Origin: an uncultured Lachnospiraceae bacterium
GTDB lineage: Bacteria; Bacillota; Clostridia; Lachnospirales; Lachnospiraceae
Direction of reading: 5' to 3'
NCBI GenBank assembly: GCA_910586955.1
Contig: CAJUMM010000018.1
Coordinates: 1-28,094, forward strand
DNA length: 28,094 bases
Shown here: positions 1 to 7,336 of the stretch, piece by piece
Layout of the letters: every line of letters starts with the position of its first letter
Position numbering within the stretch: position 1 is the first letter of the stretch
The notes under the pieces: generated by a model
The model's database searches: none
Told to the model about the DNA's origin: nothing
What the model saw: only the letters and a program-made list of their open reading frames with translations
Position numbers and translations under genes: made by a program

Positions 1-436
1 TATAGGCCTAGCTCACTGCCTGCGGCTTGCGTTCCCCAAGGACTGGCAAGAGAAATTCCCTTGGGGAATGTTTTCATAGGGTTCCAGCTAAGATGGGGAT
101 TCTGTAACGCTGTTTGTGAGAGCAATTTATTCCTTCCTCAAAAATAGCTTTGTGAGATTTAAAAAGCAGTTTTTCATTGAAAATTATGGCATCTTTTTGC
201 GATACAATGAGAGTGATTTCTACCCACTGCATTCGATTTACTGGAAGTGTTGGCTGACGGGTGCCAGCGGTTCAGGAACCTTATCTTAGCCGGAACCCTA
301 TGAAAACGCCGGTCCTTAGCGAACACGAGCCAAAGGCGAAGTGTGAGCTTAGTACCGTTGCGTTTGAATGGAGAGAAAGCGCGTTCCGGATGGGATAAGG
401 TTCCTGAACCGCGTCCGCCTTCAGCCAAACCTTCCA
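1..436 (-). repeat. Truncated copy of interspersed palindromic repeat element (copy L)
   Basis: No gene is visible before dapL. Positions about 112-262 are the reverse complement, with substitutions and small gaps, of about 22536-22706 in the second copy. Positions about 262-436 match the reverse complement of that copy's left arm (22359-22536). The right arm is itself palindromic: GCGGTTCAGGAACCTTATC near 268 is mirrored by GATAAGGTTCCTGAACCGC near 393-411. The left arm is incomplete; only its inner part is recognisable (TTTTCATAGGGTTCC at 71-85), and the window edge cuts the rest. This looks like a non-coding, MITE-like or composite repeat. It ends about 60 bases before the dapL start, so it may carry dapL's promoter. 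Confidence 0.75.
32..68. repeat. Perfect 10-bp inverted repeat inside the repeat arm
   Basis: TTCCCCAAGG (32-41) is mirrored exactly by CCTTGGGGAA (59-68) with a 17-base loop. It lies where the left arm of repeat copy L diverges from the other arms, so it looks like a small insertion or rearrangement within that arm. No T-tract follows, so it is not a terminator. Confidence 0.5.
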
Positions 437-499
437 CTTTATTTTCTGCAGAACCTGAAAACCCTTTTCCAAAGAGTAAATAAAAAGGAGTTTACAACT

Positions 500-1714
500 A
501 TGTATAAGATCAACGACAACTATCTGAAACTGCCGGGAAGCTACCTCTTTTCCACCATCGGAAAGAAGGTAGCGGCCTACTCTGCCGCCCATCCGGACAA
601 GACCATTATCCGTCTGGGCATCGGAGATGTGACCCAGCCTCTGGCTCCGGCGATTATCTCGGCTATGCACAAAGCGGTGGACGAGATGGGAGAGGCCGCC
701 ACCTTCCGGGGCTATGCGCCGGATCTGGGCTATGAGTTCCTCCGGTCCGCCATTGCCCGGGGAGATTATGCCAGCCGGGGAGCGGATATCCAGGCGGACG
801 AAATCTTTGTCAGTGACGGCGCCAAGTGCGACTCCGGCAACATCCAGGAGATTTTTGGCCTGGACAATAGGATAGCAGTCTGCGATCCCGTGTATCCCGT
901 CTATGTGGACACCAACGCCATGGCGGGGCGGACGGGTGAGTACGATCCGAAGACCCAGCGGTGGAGCAATGTAATCTATATGCCCTGCACCGCAGAGAAC
1001 GGCTTTGCACCGGAACTGCCGCAGGAGACGCCGGATCTCATTTATCTCTGCTTTCCCAACAATCCCACCGGATCTGCCATTACCAAGGAACAGCTTCAGG
1101 CATGGGTGGACTATGCCAACCGGGCAGGAGCGGTGATTATCTATGACGCCGCCTACGAAGCCTATATTTCTGAGGAAAATGTCCCCCATACCATTTACGA
1201 GTGCGAGGGAGCCCGGACCTGCGCCATTGAGCTGAAGAGCTTTTCCAAAAATGCGGGCTTTACCGGCGTGCGCCTGGGTTATACGGTAATTCCCAAAGAC
1301 TTAAAATGCGGGGACGTATCCCTCCATTCCTTGTGGGCCAGACGCCATGGAACCAAATACAACGGTGCCCCTTACATTATTCAGAGGGCCGGGGAGGCCG
1401 TCTATTCAAAGGAGGGCCGGCAGCAGCTTGCCAGGCAGGTGGAAACTTATATGTACAATGCCAGGACCATCCGGGAAGGCCTGGAAGCTGCCGGTTACAA
1501 GGTCTACGGCGGCGTAAACGCCCCCTATATCTGGCTGAAAACGCCGGGAGGCATGACTTCCTGGGAGTTCTTTGACTATCTGTTAGAGCAGGCAAATGTG
1601 GTGGGAACGCCGGGATCCGGCTTTGGGCCCAGCGGAGAGGGATATTTCCGGCTGACGGCCTTTGGGTCTTATGAGAACAGCGTAGAGGCGCTTAAGCGGA
1701 TACGGAAATTGTGA
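500..1714 (+). CDS. dapL: LL-diaminopimelate aminotransferase
   Basis: This is a cytoplasmic PLP enzyme that converts tetrahydrodipicolinate directly to LL-2,6-diaminopimelate, using glutamate as amino donor, for lysine and peptidoglycan synthesis. The 404 residues are the usual DapL length. The fold-type I aminotransferase landmarks are present: FPNNPTG at 185-191, DAAYE at 216-220 and the Schiff-base lysine K250 in SFSKNAGFTG. The start at 500 is chosen because AAGGAG (485-490) lies 9 bases upstream. An in-frame start at 368 would add 44 residues translated from the repeat element and is rejected. The gene appears monocistronic. No clear -35/-10 pair is visible upstream, where the repeat ends. 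The assignment is strong because DapL differs from generic aspartate aminotransferases in this N-terminal region. Confidence 0.93.
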   Translation: MYKINDNYLKLPGSYLFSTIGKKVAAYSAAHPDKTIIRLGIGDVTQPLAPAIISAMHKAVDEMGEAATFRGYAPDLGYEFLRSAIARGDYASRGADIQADEIFVSDGAKCDSGNIQEIFGLDNRIAVCDPVYPVYVDTNAMAGRTGEYDPKTQRWSNVIYMPCTAENGFAPELPQETPDLIYLCFPNNPTGSAITKEQLQAWVDYANRAGAVIIYDAAYEAYISEENVPHTIYECEGARTCAIELKSFSKNAGFTGVRLGYTVIPKDLKCGDVSLHSLWARRHGTKYNGAPYIIQRAGEAVYSKEGRQQLARQVETYMYNARTIREGLEAAGYKVYGGVNAPYIWLKTPGGMTSWEFFDYLLEQANVVGTPGSGFGPSGEGYFRLTAFGSYENSVEALKRIRKL

Positions 1715-1764
1715 CGGATAAATGAGGGATCTGCCGCAGATCAGGTTCCCCTTCTTACTTTCCC

Positions 1765-1794
1765 TTGACAGTATTTGGCGTTATGGAATAGAAT
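1765..1794 (+). promoter_or_regulatory. Promoter of the LacI-family regulator gene
   Basis: TTGACA (1765-1770) and TAGAAT (1789-1794) are separated by 18 bases, a near-consensus sigma-A promoter 35 bases before the start codon. A short palindrome, GATCTG-CCG-CAGATC (1728-1742), lies just upstream; it could be a weak dapL terminator or an operator. Confidence 0.75.
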
Positions 1795-1829
1795 AACAAT
1801 AGCCATATGCTAAGCGGGGAGAGAATAGG

Positions 1830-2849
1830 ATGGACATCAAAACCATTGCCAAAATGGCGAACGTTTCACCGGCCACGGTTTCCAGGGTGCTGAACGGGAA
1901 GAACGTGTCTGCGGAAATCAGCGAGCGGGTGCAGAAAGTAATTGAGAGCAGCGGATATGTTCCCAACTATATGGGGCGCAGCCTGCGCATCCAGAGGAGC
2001 AATACGCTGCTGCTTTTGCTTCCGACCATTCAGAACCCCTTTTACTCCGAGATTGTAAATGCTTTTGAAATCCAGGCCAGGGCTGAGGGATTTAGGACTC
2101 TGTTCGGCATCACCAACCGGAACCCGGAGGTGGAGAAGCAGTATCTGGATCTGCTCTTTACCAAGCAGGTGGAAGGGCTGGCCAGTTTTATTCCCACCAT
2201 CACGGCCCGGGAGATCAACCACATCTCCGCCAATTATCCCTTTGTAGCCCTGTGCTGGCGGGGCGGCGGGGAGATCAAGGCCAACTATGTCTGCATCGAC
2301 AATGCCAGGGCCTGCTACGAGATCACCCAGTATCTCTTGTCCCTGGGGCATAAGAAGATTGGCATTATGAACGGCGCCTACAAGGAGCGGCTCTATGAGC
2401 AGGAACGCCAGAGCGGTTTTTTTGCGGCCATGCAGGAGGCGGGGATTGAGGTCCCGCCGGAATATTCCGTTATCTGTGACTACGGCCACCAGGACGGCTA
2501 TAAAGCCTGCGGAAAACTGATGAACCTGCCGGATCCGCCCACGGCCATCATTACCCTGTCGGATGCCAGGGCGGTGGGAGTGGTCCGCTGGCTGAAGGAG
2601 CATAAGCTGCGCCCTGGCCGGGATGTGGATGTGGTGGGCTTTGACAATGTGGATGTTTCCCAGATGGTAGAGCCGGAGATCACCACCATCGCCCAGCCCC
2701 GGAAAGAGCTGGGAAGCGAGGGGGCCAAGCTTCTTATCAGCCAGATCCGGGATCGGGATCAGTCCGCCCGGGGCATTATCCTCCAGCACAAAATGATTGT
2801 CCGGGGTACTACCCGCAGGCGGGATGCAGGGAAATCAAAGAAAATGTAA
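1830..2849 (+). CDS. LacI/GalR-family transcriptional regulator
   Basis: A 339-residue DNA-binding repressor of full family length. Residues 1-60 hold the LacI helix-turn-helix and hinge helix (TIAKMANVSPATVSRVLNG near 5-23, then the VPNYMGRSL hinge). The rest is a periplasmic-binding-protein-like effector domain (NPFYSEIVNAFE near 70; DVDVVGFDNVD near 265-275). The start follows a GGGGAGAG site at 1817-1824. It has its own promoter and a strong terminator, so it is a single-gene unit. It stands beside sugar-catabolism genes whose control regions carry repeated CG-centred palindromes typical of LacI-family operators, so it is the natural candidate regulator of this locus (inference). The inducer is unknown. 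No copy of that operator is seen at its own promoter. Confidence 0.93.
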   Translation: MDIKTIAKMANVSPATVSRVLNGKNVSAEISERVQKVIESSGYVPNYMGRSLRIQRSNTLLLLLPTIQNPFYSEIVNAFEIQARAEGFRTLFGITNRNPEVEKQYLDLLFTKQVEGLASFIPTITAREINHISANYPFVALCWRGGGEIKANYVCIDNARACYEITQYLLSLGHKKIGIMNGAYKERLYEQERQSGFFAAMQEAGIEVPPEYSVICDYGHQDGYKACGKLMNLPDPPTAIITLSDARAVGVVRWLKEHKLRPGRDVDVVGFDNVDVSQMVEPEITTIAQPRKELGSEGAKLLISQIRDRDQSARGIILQHKMIVRGTTRRRDAGKSKKM

Positions 2850-2863
2850 AAATATGGATATTA

Positions 2864-2893
2864 AAAAGGAGCTGCCCAGGCAGCTCCTTTTTT
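2864..2893 (+). terminator. Bidirectional intrinsic terminator
   Basis: GGAGCTGCC (2868-2876) and GGCAGCTCC (2879-2887) form a perfect 9-bp stem with a 2-base nominal loop. AAAAA precedes it and TTTTTT (2888-2893) follows. It lies between the convergent regulator and aldolase genes and can stop transcription from both sides. Confidence 0.9.
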
Positions 2894-2934
2894 CCGGATG
2901 ATTCCGCAAGGTTCCGTTTCCCAGGCATCCGGTT

Positions 2935-3849
2935 TTAGCAGATGCCCTCCGGAAGGGGAAACATTTTTACATAGGCATCGAAGAGTTCTTCCAGTTCCCT
3001 GTGTTCCTCTTCCGTTACATCCAGAAGAGGAGCCTGCGTATGGCCCCCGGGAAGTCCCCGCAAGGTCTGGACATCCTTGAAGATGCTCATGCGGCTGCCG
3101 GATTTAAGCTTCACCACAATGTCGTTGCAGAGCCACATGGCCTTTTTCACGGCTTCTTTGTCTTCCGCTTTAAAGGCGCGGTAGATTTCCACCAAGGGCT
3201 CCGGGAACACGGAGGAAACACCGGAGACACAGCCGTCGCAGCCAAGCTCCAGGGCCGGGTAGAGCAGCCGGTCGAAGCCCACCAGGACGGAAAACCGGCC
3301 ATCCCGGATCTGCAGATAGTCCAAGGTCCGGTGCATGTCGCAATAGCTGTATTTCACGCCGATGACATTGGGACAGCGTCCGGCTACTTCTGCGCAGACC
3401 TGAGGGGAGAGATCGTTGGTGGTACACTGGGGAATGTTGTAAAGGTACATGGGGAAATCTGCGGGGATGCTTGCTGCAACCTTGCAGTAGTATTCCACCA
3501 GCTCCCGGTCCGTAAGGCCGAAGAAGGAGGGGGAGACCACTCCGATTCCGTCTGCGCCAATCTTATGGGCATGGCGGGCCAGACGGATGGTTTCCTCCTG
3601 GCGGATAGCCCCCACATGGATAAATACCGTTACCCGGCCTGCAGCTTTGCGGACTACGCACTGGGCCACATCTTCCCGCTGCTCTGGCGTCATCAGCATC
3701 ATTTCCCCGGTGGTACCGCAGGGATAGAGGCAGTCCACCCCGGACCGGATGAGAAATTCCGTCATGGTTTCCAGGGCGGCAAGGTCCACCTGGCCGTCTT
3801 CCCGGAAGGGTGTGGTCATGGCTGTAATAACTCCATACATCTTTTTCAT
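2935..3849 (-). CDS. DHDPS/N-acetylneuraminate lyase superfamily aldolase
   Basis: A 304-residue class I aldolase of the DapA/NanA/KdgD superfamily: a TIM barrel that forms a Schiff base with a 2-keto acid. Visible signatures are GTTGE at 45-49 (pyruvate-carboxylate binding loop), tyrosine Y137 in LYNIP and the Schiff-base lysine K166 in GVKYS. The arginine that normally follows the Tyr motif in lysine-pathway DapA (YNxPxRT) is absent; here it reads YNIPQCT. Despite dapL being close by, this is therefore more likely a sugar-acid or sialate-type aldolase or dehydratase than DapA. The start at 3849 has AAAGGAG 10 bases upstream on the minus strand. A candidate LacI operator (3849-3860) overlaps the start region. 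The gene is divergent from the isomerase gene at 3947. The exact substrate is not determinable. Confidence 0.88.
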   Translation of the reverse strand: MKKMYGVITAMTTPFREDGQVDLAALETMTEFLIRSGVDCLYPCGTTGEMMLMTPEQREDVAQCVVRKAAGRVTVFIHVGAIRQEETIRLARHAHKIGADGIGVVSPSFFGLTDRELVEYYCKVAASIPADFPMYLYNIPQCTTNDLSPQVCAEVAGRCPNVIGVKYSYCDMHRTLDYLQIRDGRFSVLVGFDRLLYPALELGCDGCVSGVSSVFPEPLVEIYRAFKAEDKEAVKKAMWLCNDIVVKLKSGSRMSIFKDVQTLRGLPGGHTQAPLLDVTEEEHRELEELFDAYVKMFPLPEGIC

Positions 3850-3860
3850 AAATCGTTTTC
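3849..3860 (+). promoter_or_regulatory. Candidate LacI-type operator O1
   Basis: TAAATCGTTTTC is a CG-centred near-palindrome. Identical words occur at 4764-4775 (inverted) and 4981-4992. It lies in the 97-bp divergent region, between the Shine-Dalgarno and ATG of the minus-strand aldolase, and 22 bases upstream of the isomerase -35 box. Confidence 0.6.
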
Positions 3861-3882
3861 TCCTTTATGTTAAAATTTAATG

Positions 3883-3912
3883 TTGCCTTTTGTGTGGAAC
3901 CAGTGTTATAAT
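3883..3912 (+). promoter_or_regulatory. Promoter of the first TIM-barrel isomerase gene
   Basis: TTGCCT (3883-3888) and a perfect TATAAT (3907-3912) are 18 bases apart. The start codon follows at 3947 after AAAGGTGG. Confidence 0.75.
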
Positions 3913-3946
3913 AGCGCCAAAATTTCTAACAGAAAGGTGGATAAAA

Positions 3947-4744
3947 ATGAAATTTGGCTGTTTTGGGTTTGCAAATCAACTGGATGATATTGCTGCCTGC
4001 GGCTTTGACACCGCAGAGCTTGACTTGTGCGAAATTGTGGCTATGGATGCGAAATCGTTTTCTAAATTTCGTGAGAAAGCTCTTGGATCAGGGCTCACCT
4101 TTGAGGTGTTTTCCGGCCTGCTGCCCCTGTCTGTCCGCATTCACGAGAACGGTTTTGACAGGGATAAATGGCTGGAACATGTGGATGTGGCTGCCCGCCG
4201 TGCCGCCCTACTGGGGGCCCGCATGATTCCCTTTGGAGCGGGAAAATGCCGGAGCATTCCGGAAGACTGTACCGACGTTCCCGGCGCCCGGCGGCGGGCA
4301 GGTGATTTTATTGCCCGGATCTGTGATATTTTCCAAAAGTACGGACTGGATCTGGTGATTGAACCCCTGGGTCCGGCCAACTCCAATTTCCTGAACCAGG
4401 TAGGGGAGACGGCAGCCTTTGCCCGGTCCCTGGGAAAGGAAAACTGCCATACCATGTGTGATCTGCGGCACATGTACAAATCGGAAGACGCCTTTGAGGC
4501 CGTTTTTGAGAACCGCCGGGAAATCCGCCACGCCCATATTGATTATCCCAAAGGAGAACTCCGCAGATTTCCCCAGGAAGGAGACGGTTACAGCTATGCT
4601 CCCTATTTTCGCGCCCTTGTCCGGGCAGATTACCAAGGGATTCTCACCATAGAAGCTTCCAGTTACGAAAATTTCCGCCGGGAGGCGGATAAAAGCCTGG
4701 GCTTTTTGAAAAAATGTGAGTATGAGGCACTTCATCGTCCGTAA
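3947..4744 (+). CDS. Sugar phosphate isomerase/epimerase (xylose-isomerase-like TIM barrel) 1
   Basis: A 265-residue AP-endonuclease-2-type TIM barrel, the family of hydroxypyruvate isomerase, IolE/IolI and ketose 3-epimerases. The four expected divalent-metal ligands can be placed: E139 (LVIEPLG), D172 (MCDLRHM), H197 (HAHIDY) and E236 (LTIEAS). The ATG at 3947 follows AAAGGTGG; an in-frame start at 3890 would sit inside the promoter spacer and is rejected. The gene is transcribed alone between its own promoter and a terminator, divergent from the aldolase. A diverged operator-like word lies inside its coding sequence (4051-4062). It is one of three barrels of this superfamily at the locus, so it probably handles one isomerisation, epimerisation or dehydration step. 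The reaction is not assignable. Confidence 0.88.
   Translation: MKFGCFGFANQLDDIAACGFDTAELDLCEIVAMDAKSFSKFREKALGSGLTFEVFSGLLPLSVRIHENGFDRDKWLEHVDVAARRAALLGARMIPFGAGKCRSIPEDCTDVPGARRRAGDFIARICDIFQKYGLDLVIEPLGPANSNFLNQVGETAAFARSLGKENCHTMCDLRHMYKSEDAFEAVFENRREIRHAHIDYPKGELRRFPQEGDGYSYAPYFRALVRADYQGILTIEASSYENFRREADKSLGFLKKCEYEALHRP
4051..4062 (+). promoter_or_regulatory. Candidate intragenic LacI-type operator O2
   Basis: GAAATCGTTTTC matches the exact operator word at 11 of 12 positions and is the most palindromic copy. It lies about 105 bases into the isomerase coding region, a position compatible with an auxiliary repression or looping site, but it could be chance codon use. Confidence 0.35.
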
Positions 4745-4763
4745 CAAGGAATTCACATGATGA

Positions 4764-4775
4764 GAAAACGATTTA
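4764..4775 (-). promoter_or_regulatory. Candidate LacI-type operator O3
   Basis: GAAAACGATTTA is the exact reverse complement of O1 and O4. It sits 19 bases after the isomerase stop codon and just before that gene's terminator, 205 bases upstream of the importer promoter operator. Confidence 0.5.
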
Positions 4776-4779
4776 ACAA

Positions 4780-4813
4780 AATGGCGTCAAGTGCATACTT
4801 GGGGCCATTTTTT
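4780..4813 (+). terminator. Intrinsic terminator after isomerase 1
   Basis: AATGGC (4780-4785) with GCCATT (4804-4809) plus TCAAGT/ACTTGG inner pairs form a stem with one G-G mismatch around a GCAT loop. It is followed by TTTTTT (4808-4813). The rest of the 4745-5048 gap holds operators, the importer promoter and AT-rich sequence with no gene. Confidence 0.75.
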
Positions 4814-4946
4814 GTTTAAAAAATCTCACTTCTCATGGTCCATAGTATACGCTTTTCAAGTCGAAAATGCAAGAAAATTTCAGAATAGTCACGAAATATG
4901 TGCAAATTATACAAAAAATGACTTGCAAAATCGTGAAAAATGAACA

Positions 4947-4975
4947 TTGCATTTCTGTGAAACCTCTGGCATAAT
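4947..4975 (+). promoter_or_regulatory. Promoter of the importer/catabolic operon
   Basis: TTGCAT (4947-4952) and CATAAT (4970-4975) are separated by 17 bases. Transcription would start near 4982, exactly on operator O4, giving a roughly 65-base leader before the lipoprotein gene. Confidence 0.7.
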
Positions 4976-4980
4976 TAGCT

Positions 4981-4992
4981 TAAATCGTTTTC
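4981..4992 (+). promoter_or_regulatory. Candidate LacI-type operator O4 at the transcription start
   Basis: TAAATCGTTTTC is an exact copy of O1 placed 5 bases after the -10 hexamer, the classic position for repression by blocking initiation. Confidence 0.65.
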
Positions 4993-5013
4993 ACAAAAAT
5001 GAAACCAAAAACA

Positions 5014-5025
5014 CGAAACGATTCA
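5014..5025 (-). promoter_or_regulatory. Candidate degenerate LacI-type operator O5
   Basis: CGAAACGATTCA shares 9 of 12 positions with the inverted operator word and has the same central CG. It lies 33 bases, about three helical turns, from O4 and could be a second binding site on the same face. Confidence 0.4.
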
Positions 5026-5048
5026 AAAAAACTTAAGGAGGAAAGGAA

Positions 5049-6305
5049 ATGAAAAAAGTAATTGCAATGCTTCTCGCTGTAACCCTTTGTGTCTCCCTGA
5101 CGGCCTGTTCCGCAAAGGAAGAGCCGGCCAAGACAGAAACTCCGGCAGCGCCGGAGGAGAGCAGCACCGGGGAGGAACCGGCGCAGTCTGCTTCCGGAAA
5201 GACAGGCGTACTTAAAATTGGCGCCATCCATGACTTGACAGGAAATGGTTCCGTACTGGGAATCGCTTCCGTGAACGGTTCCGAGCTGGCAGTCAAAGAT
5301 ATCAACGAGGCAGGGGGCGTGGTGATCGGTGATACCACCTATACCCTGGAACTGATTCCTTACGACTGCAAGTCCGACCCCAATGAGGGCATCAGCTCCC
5401 TCCAGCGTCTGGTACAGGTGGATGATGTGTCCCTGGTTCTGGGGCCCTCCCTCTCCAATGTGGGATTGGCATCTGTGGACACCACCAATGAGCTGAAGGT
5501 TGCTTTCCTGGGACAGTTCGGTGATCCCAGATGTATGCAGGGGGAAAACCTGGATTCCCTGAATCCCTATATGTTCCTGATGCAGCCCTCCGCGGCCCAG
5601 TCCGGTATTTTCAGTATCTCTTATCTGGTGGAAAAGCTGGGATGCAAGAAGGTAGGCTTCCTGATTGCCCAGGACCACGCATACTGTGCCACCCAGGCCA
5701 ATGCAGCGCTTCAGTACTGCGAGGATAACAATGTTGAGGTGGTAGCCGTGGAGTACAATAACCAGGCGGATCTGGATATGAAGACCCAGCTTACCAATAT
5801 CCAGAATGCAGGTGCGGACTGTCTTTTCAACGCCAATCCCACCCAGCCCCTGACGGTTTCTACCAATCAGAAGAGCCAGCTGGGATTTGACGTTCCCCAG
5901 ACGGGTTCCCTGGATTACTCTTCACCTTTCGCATCCCTCTGTGCAGATGCGGCCAGCGCAAGCAATATTTACTTTATGTCTAACTGCAGCTATGACACGG
6001 AAGAGTTTAAAGAGCTGGATGCCAAGTGCCAGGCGGAATTCGGACAGGAAGCTACCATCAAGACGGCTCTGGGATACGATCAGGTTCTTATCGCCGTGGC
6101 GGCAGCCCAGGCAGCAGGCAGCGTTGAGCGGGAAGCCATCCGGGACGCCCTGGAGACAATTTCCGGTGTGGACACCATTATCACGGATAACTTTAACATG
6201 GATCCCGAGACTCATATGCCTCTGGGCGTAGAGATTTTCATGATGGGCATCGAAAACGGGGAGTACAAGGGCCTGGAAGCCTGGTGCCCGGATTATCTGA
6301 AATAG
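5049..6305 (+). CDS. Branched-chain amino-acid-type ABC transporter substrate-binding lipoprotein
   Basis: A 418-residue extracytoplasmic receptor of the LivJ/LivK (Peripla_BP_6) family. Residues 1-20 are a lipoprotein signal peptide ending in lipobox LTAC, so C20 would be lipidated and anchor the protein to the membrane. A Glu/Pro/Ser-rich linker follows, and then the two-lobed binding domain begins at about VLKIGAIHDLTG. AAGGAGG (5035-5041) lies 7 bases before the ATG. It is the first gene of the operon and is followed by tandem hairpins that could raise its transcript level above that of the permeases. Liv-type receptors also bind amides, urea, aromatic acids and other small solutes. The catabolic neighbours suggest something other than leucine, but the ligand is unknown. 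Confidence 0.92.
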   Translation: MKKVIAMLLAVTLCVSLTACSAKEEPAKTETPAAPEESSTGEEPAQSASGKTGVLKIGAIHDLTGNGSVLGIASVNGSELAVKDINEAGGVVIGDTTYTLELIPYDCKSDPNEGISSLQRLVQVDDVSLVLGPSLSNVGLASVDTTNELKVAFLGQFGDPRCMQGENLDSLNPYMFLMQPSAAQSGIFSISYLVEKLGCKKVGFLIAQDHAYCATQANAALQYCEDNNVEVVAVEYNNQADLDMKTQLTNIQNAGADCLFNANPTQPLTVSTNQKSQLGFDVPQTGSLDYSSPFASLCADAASASNIYFMSNCSYDTEEFKELDAKCQAEFGQEATIKTALGYDQVLIAVAAAQAAGSVEREAIRDALETISGVDTIITDNFNMDPETHMPLGVEIFMMGIENGEYKGLEAWCPDYLK

Positions 6306-6364
6306 GTTTTCTTAGAGACTGACAGCATAGATGGACTGAAAAAGAAAACAGATGTAGAAGGGAG

Positions 6365-6417
6365 GGCCCCGTGTCATGAGGCGCGGGGCCTTTCCCGGCA
6401 TCTAAGAGGGTGCCGGG
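6365..6417 (+). promoter_or_regulatory. Tandem intercistronic hairpins between receptor and permease genes
   Basis: Two stem-loops stand in series. GGCCCCG (6365-6371) pairs with CGGGGCC (6384-6390) and is followed by only TTT. CCCGGCA (6394-6400) pairs with TGCCGGG (6411-6417). Without a T-tract they are poor terminators. They resemble the mRNA-stabilising or partial-attenuation structures found after binding-protein genes in ABC operons. Confidence 0.6.
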
Positions 6418-6436
6418 TGAGAAAAGGACGGTGAAT

Positions 6437-7324
6437 ATGGGATATTATCTTCAATTATTGGTTAATGGAATATCGATGGGCGCCGTGTATGCAATTATTG
6501 CAGTGGGCTGGGCGCTGATTTTCAGTATTTTGAAATTTTCCAACTTTGCCCACGGGGGAACTATGGTGGTGGCTGCCTACGGCGGGATGCTTTGTACCCG
6601 GATTTTCGGCGGAAATCTGTGGCTGACTTTGATTTCAGCGGCTCTTATCGGGGGCGTACTGAATATTGCAGTGGAGCTTGTGAGCTTCCGGCGGATCCGG
6701 GTAAAGACCAACCAGCTTCTTCTGCTCTTTGTGTCGGCCATTACCATGGGGTTGCTTTTGCAGAACCTGGTGGCTATCCGGTTCGGCGGAATCTTTTATT
6801 CCTATCCGGATTTCTTTGCAAATACCAACCGTTACATTACGATTCTGGGCTTAAGCGTGGATACGGCGGATCTGTATATGCTTCTGGTTGCCTCTATCTG
6901 CATCCTTGCCCTGATTCTGATTTTGAAAAAAACCCGGCTGGGCGTGGCCGTCCGGGCGCTTTCCATGGATTCCCGGGCTACCAGCCTCATGGGAATGAAT
7001 GTGAATCTGATTGTCTTAAGCACCTTCTTCCTGGCGGGGGCCCTGGCCGGGGTTGCAGGTGTATTTGTGGGAACCCGCACGGTGCTTTCCCCCACCTTGG
7101 GCTCCACCTACACGGTAAAGGCCTTTATGGTGGCCGTGATCGGGGGCCTGGGCAGCTTAAACGGAGCTCTCTATGCAGCCCTGATGCTGGGGATTCTGGA
7201 AACCTTTCTGACAAGCTGGATTGGTTCCGCCCTGCAGCCGGTAGGTTCCTTTGTGTTCATGATGATCTTCCTGCTTCTGTTCCCCAACGGGCTGGCGGGT
7301 AATTTCACATCCGACAAGGCATAA
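6437..7324 (+). CDS. livH: Liv-type ABC transporter permease (LivH-like)
   Basis: A 295-residue integral membrane protein of the branched-chain amino acid permease family. It is mostly hydrophobic segments, with the family N-terminus GISMGAVYAIIAVGWALIF and an FSNFAHGG loop near 35-42. It forms the translocation pore with the next permease. The start at 6437 has AAGGA (6424-6428) 8 bases upstream; a longer in-frame start at 6410 would lie within the intercistronic hairpin and is not preferred. It is followed 12 bases later by the LivM-like gene. The symbol reflects family position only; the transported solute need not be a branched-chain amino acid. Confidence 0.9.
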   Translation: MGYYLQLLVNGISMGAVYAIIAVGWALIFSILKFSNFAHGGTMVVAAYGGMLCTRIFGGNLWLTLISAALIGGVLNIAVELVSFRRIRVKTNQLLLLFVSAITMGLLLQNLVAIRFGGIFYSYPDFFANTNRYITILGLSVDTADLYMLLVASICILALILILKKTRLGVAVRALSMDSRATSLMGMNVNLIVLSTFFLAGALAGVAGVFVGTRTVLSPTLGSTYTVKAFMVAVIGGLGSLNGALYAALMLGILETFLTSWIGSALQPVGSFVFMMIFLLLFPNGLAGNFTSDKA

Positions 7325-7336
7325 GGAGGGAGAACC

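Noticed and set aside
368..499. 44-codon N-terminal extension of dapL
   Set aside because: It would translate the interspersed repeat. The Shine-Dalgarno and the family length both favour 500.
281..2789. Long minus-strand frames opposite dapL and the LacI gene (281-1189, 1866-2789)
   Set aside because: They mirror GC-rich coding sequence on the plus strand, lack start signals and contain no family motif.
6365..6417. Intrinsic terminator after the lipoprotein gene
   Set aside because: Only three T follow the first stem and none follow the second, and the transporter genes continue as one set. It is better read as stabilising or attenuating hairpins.
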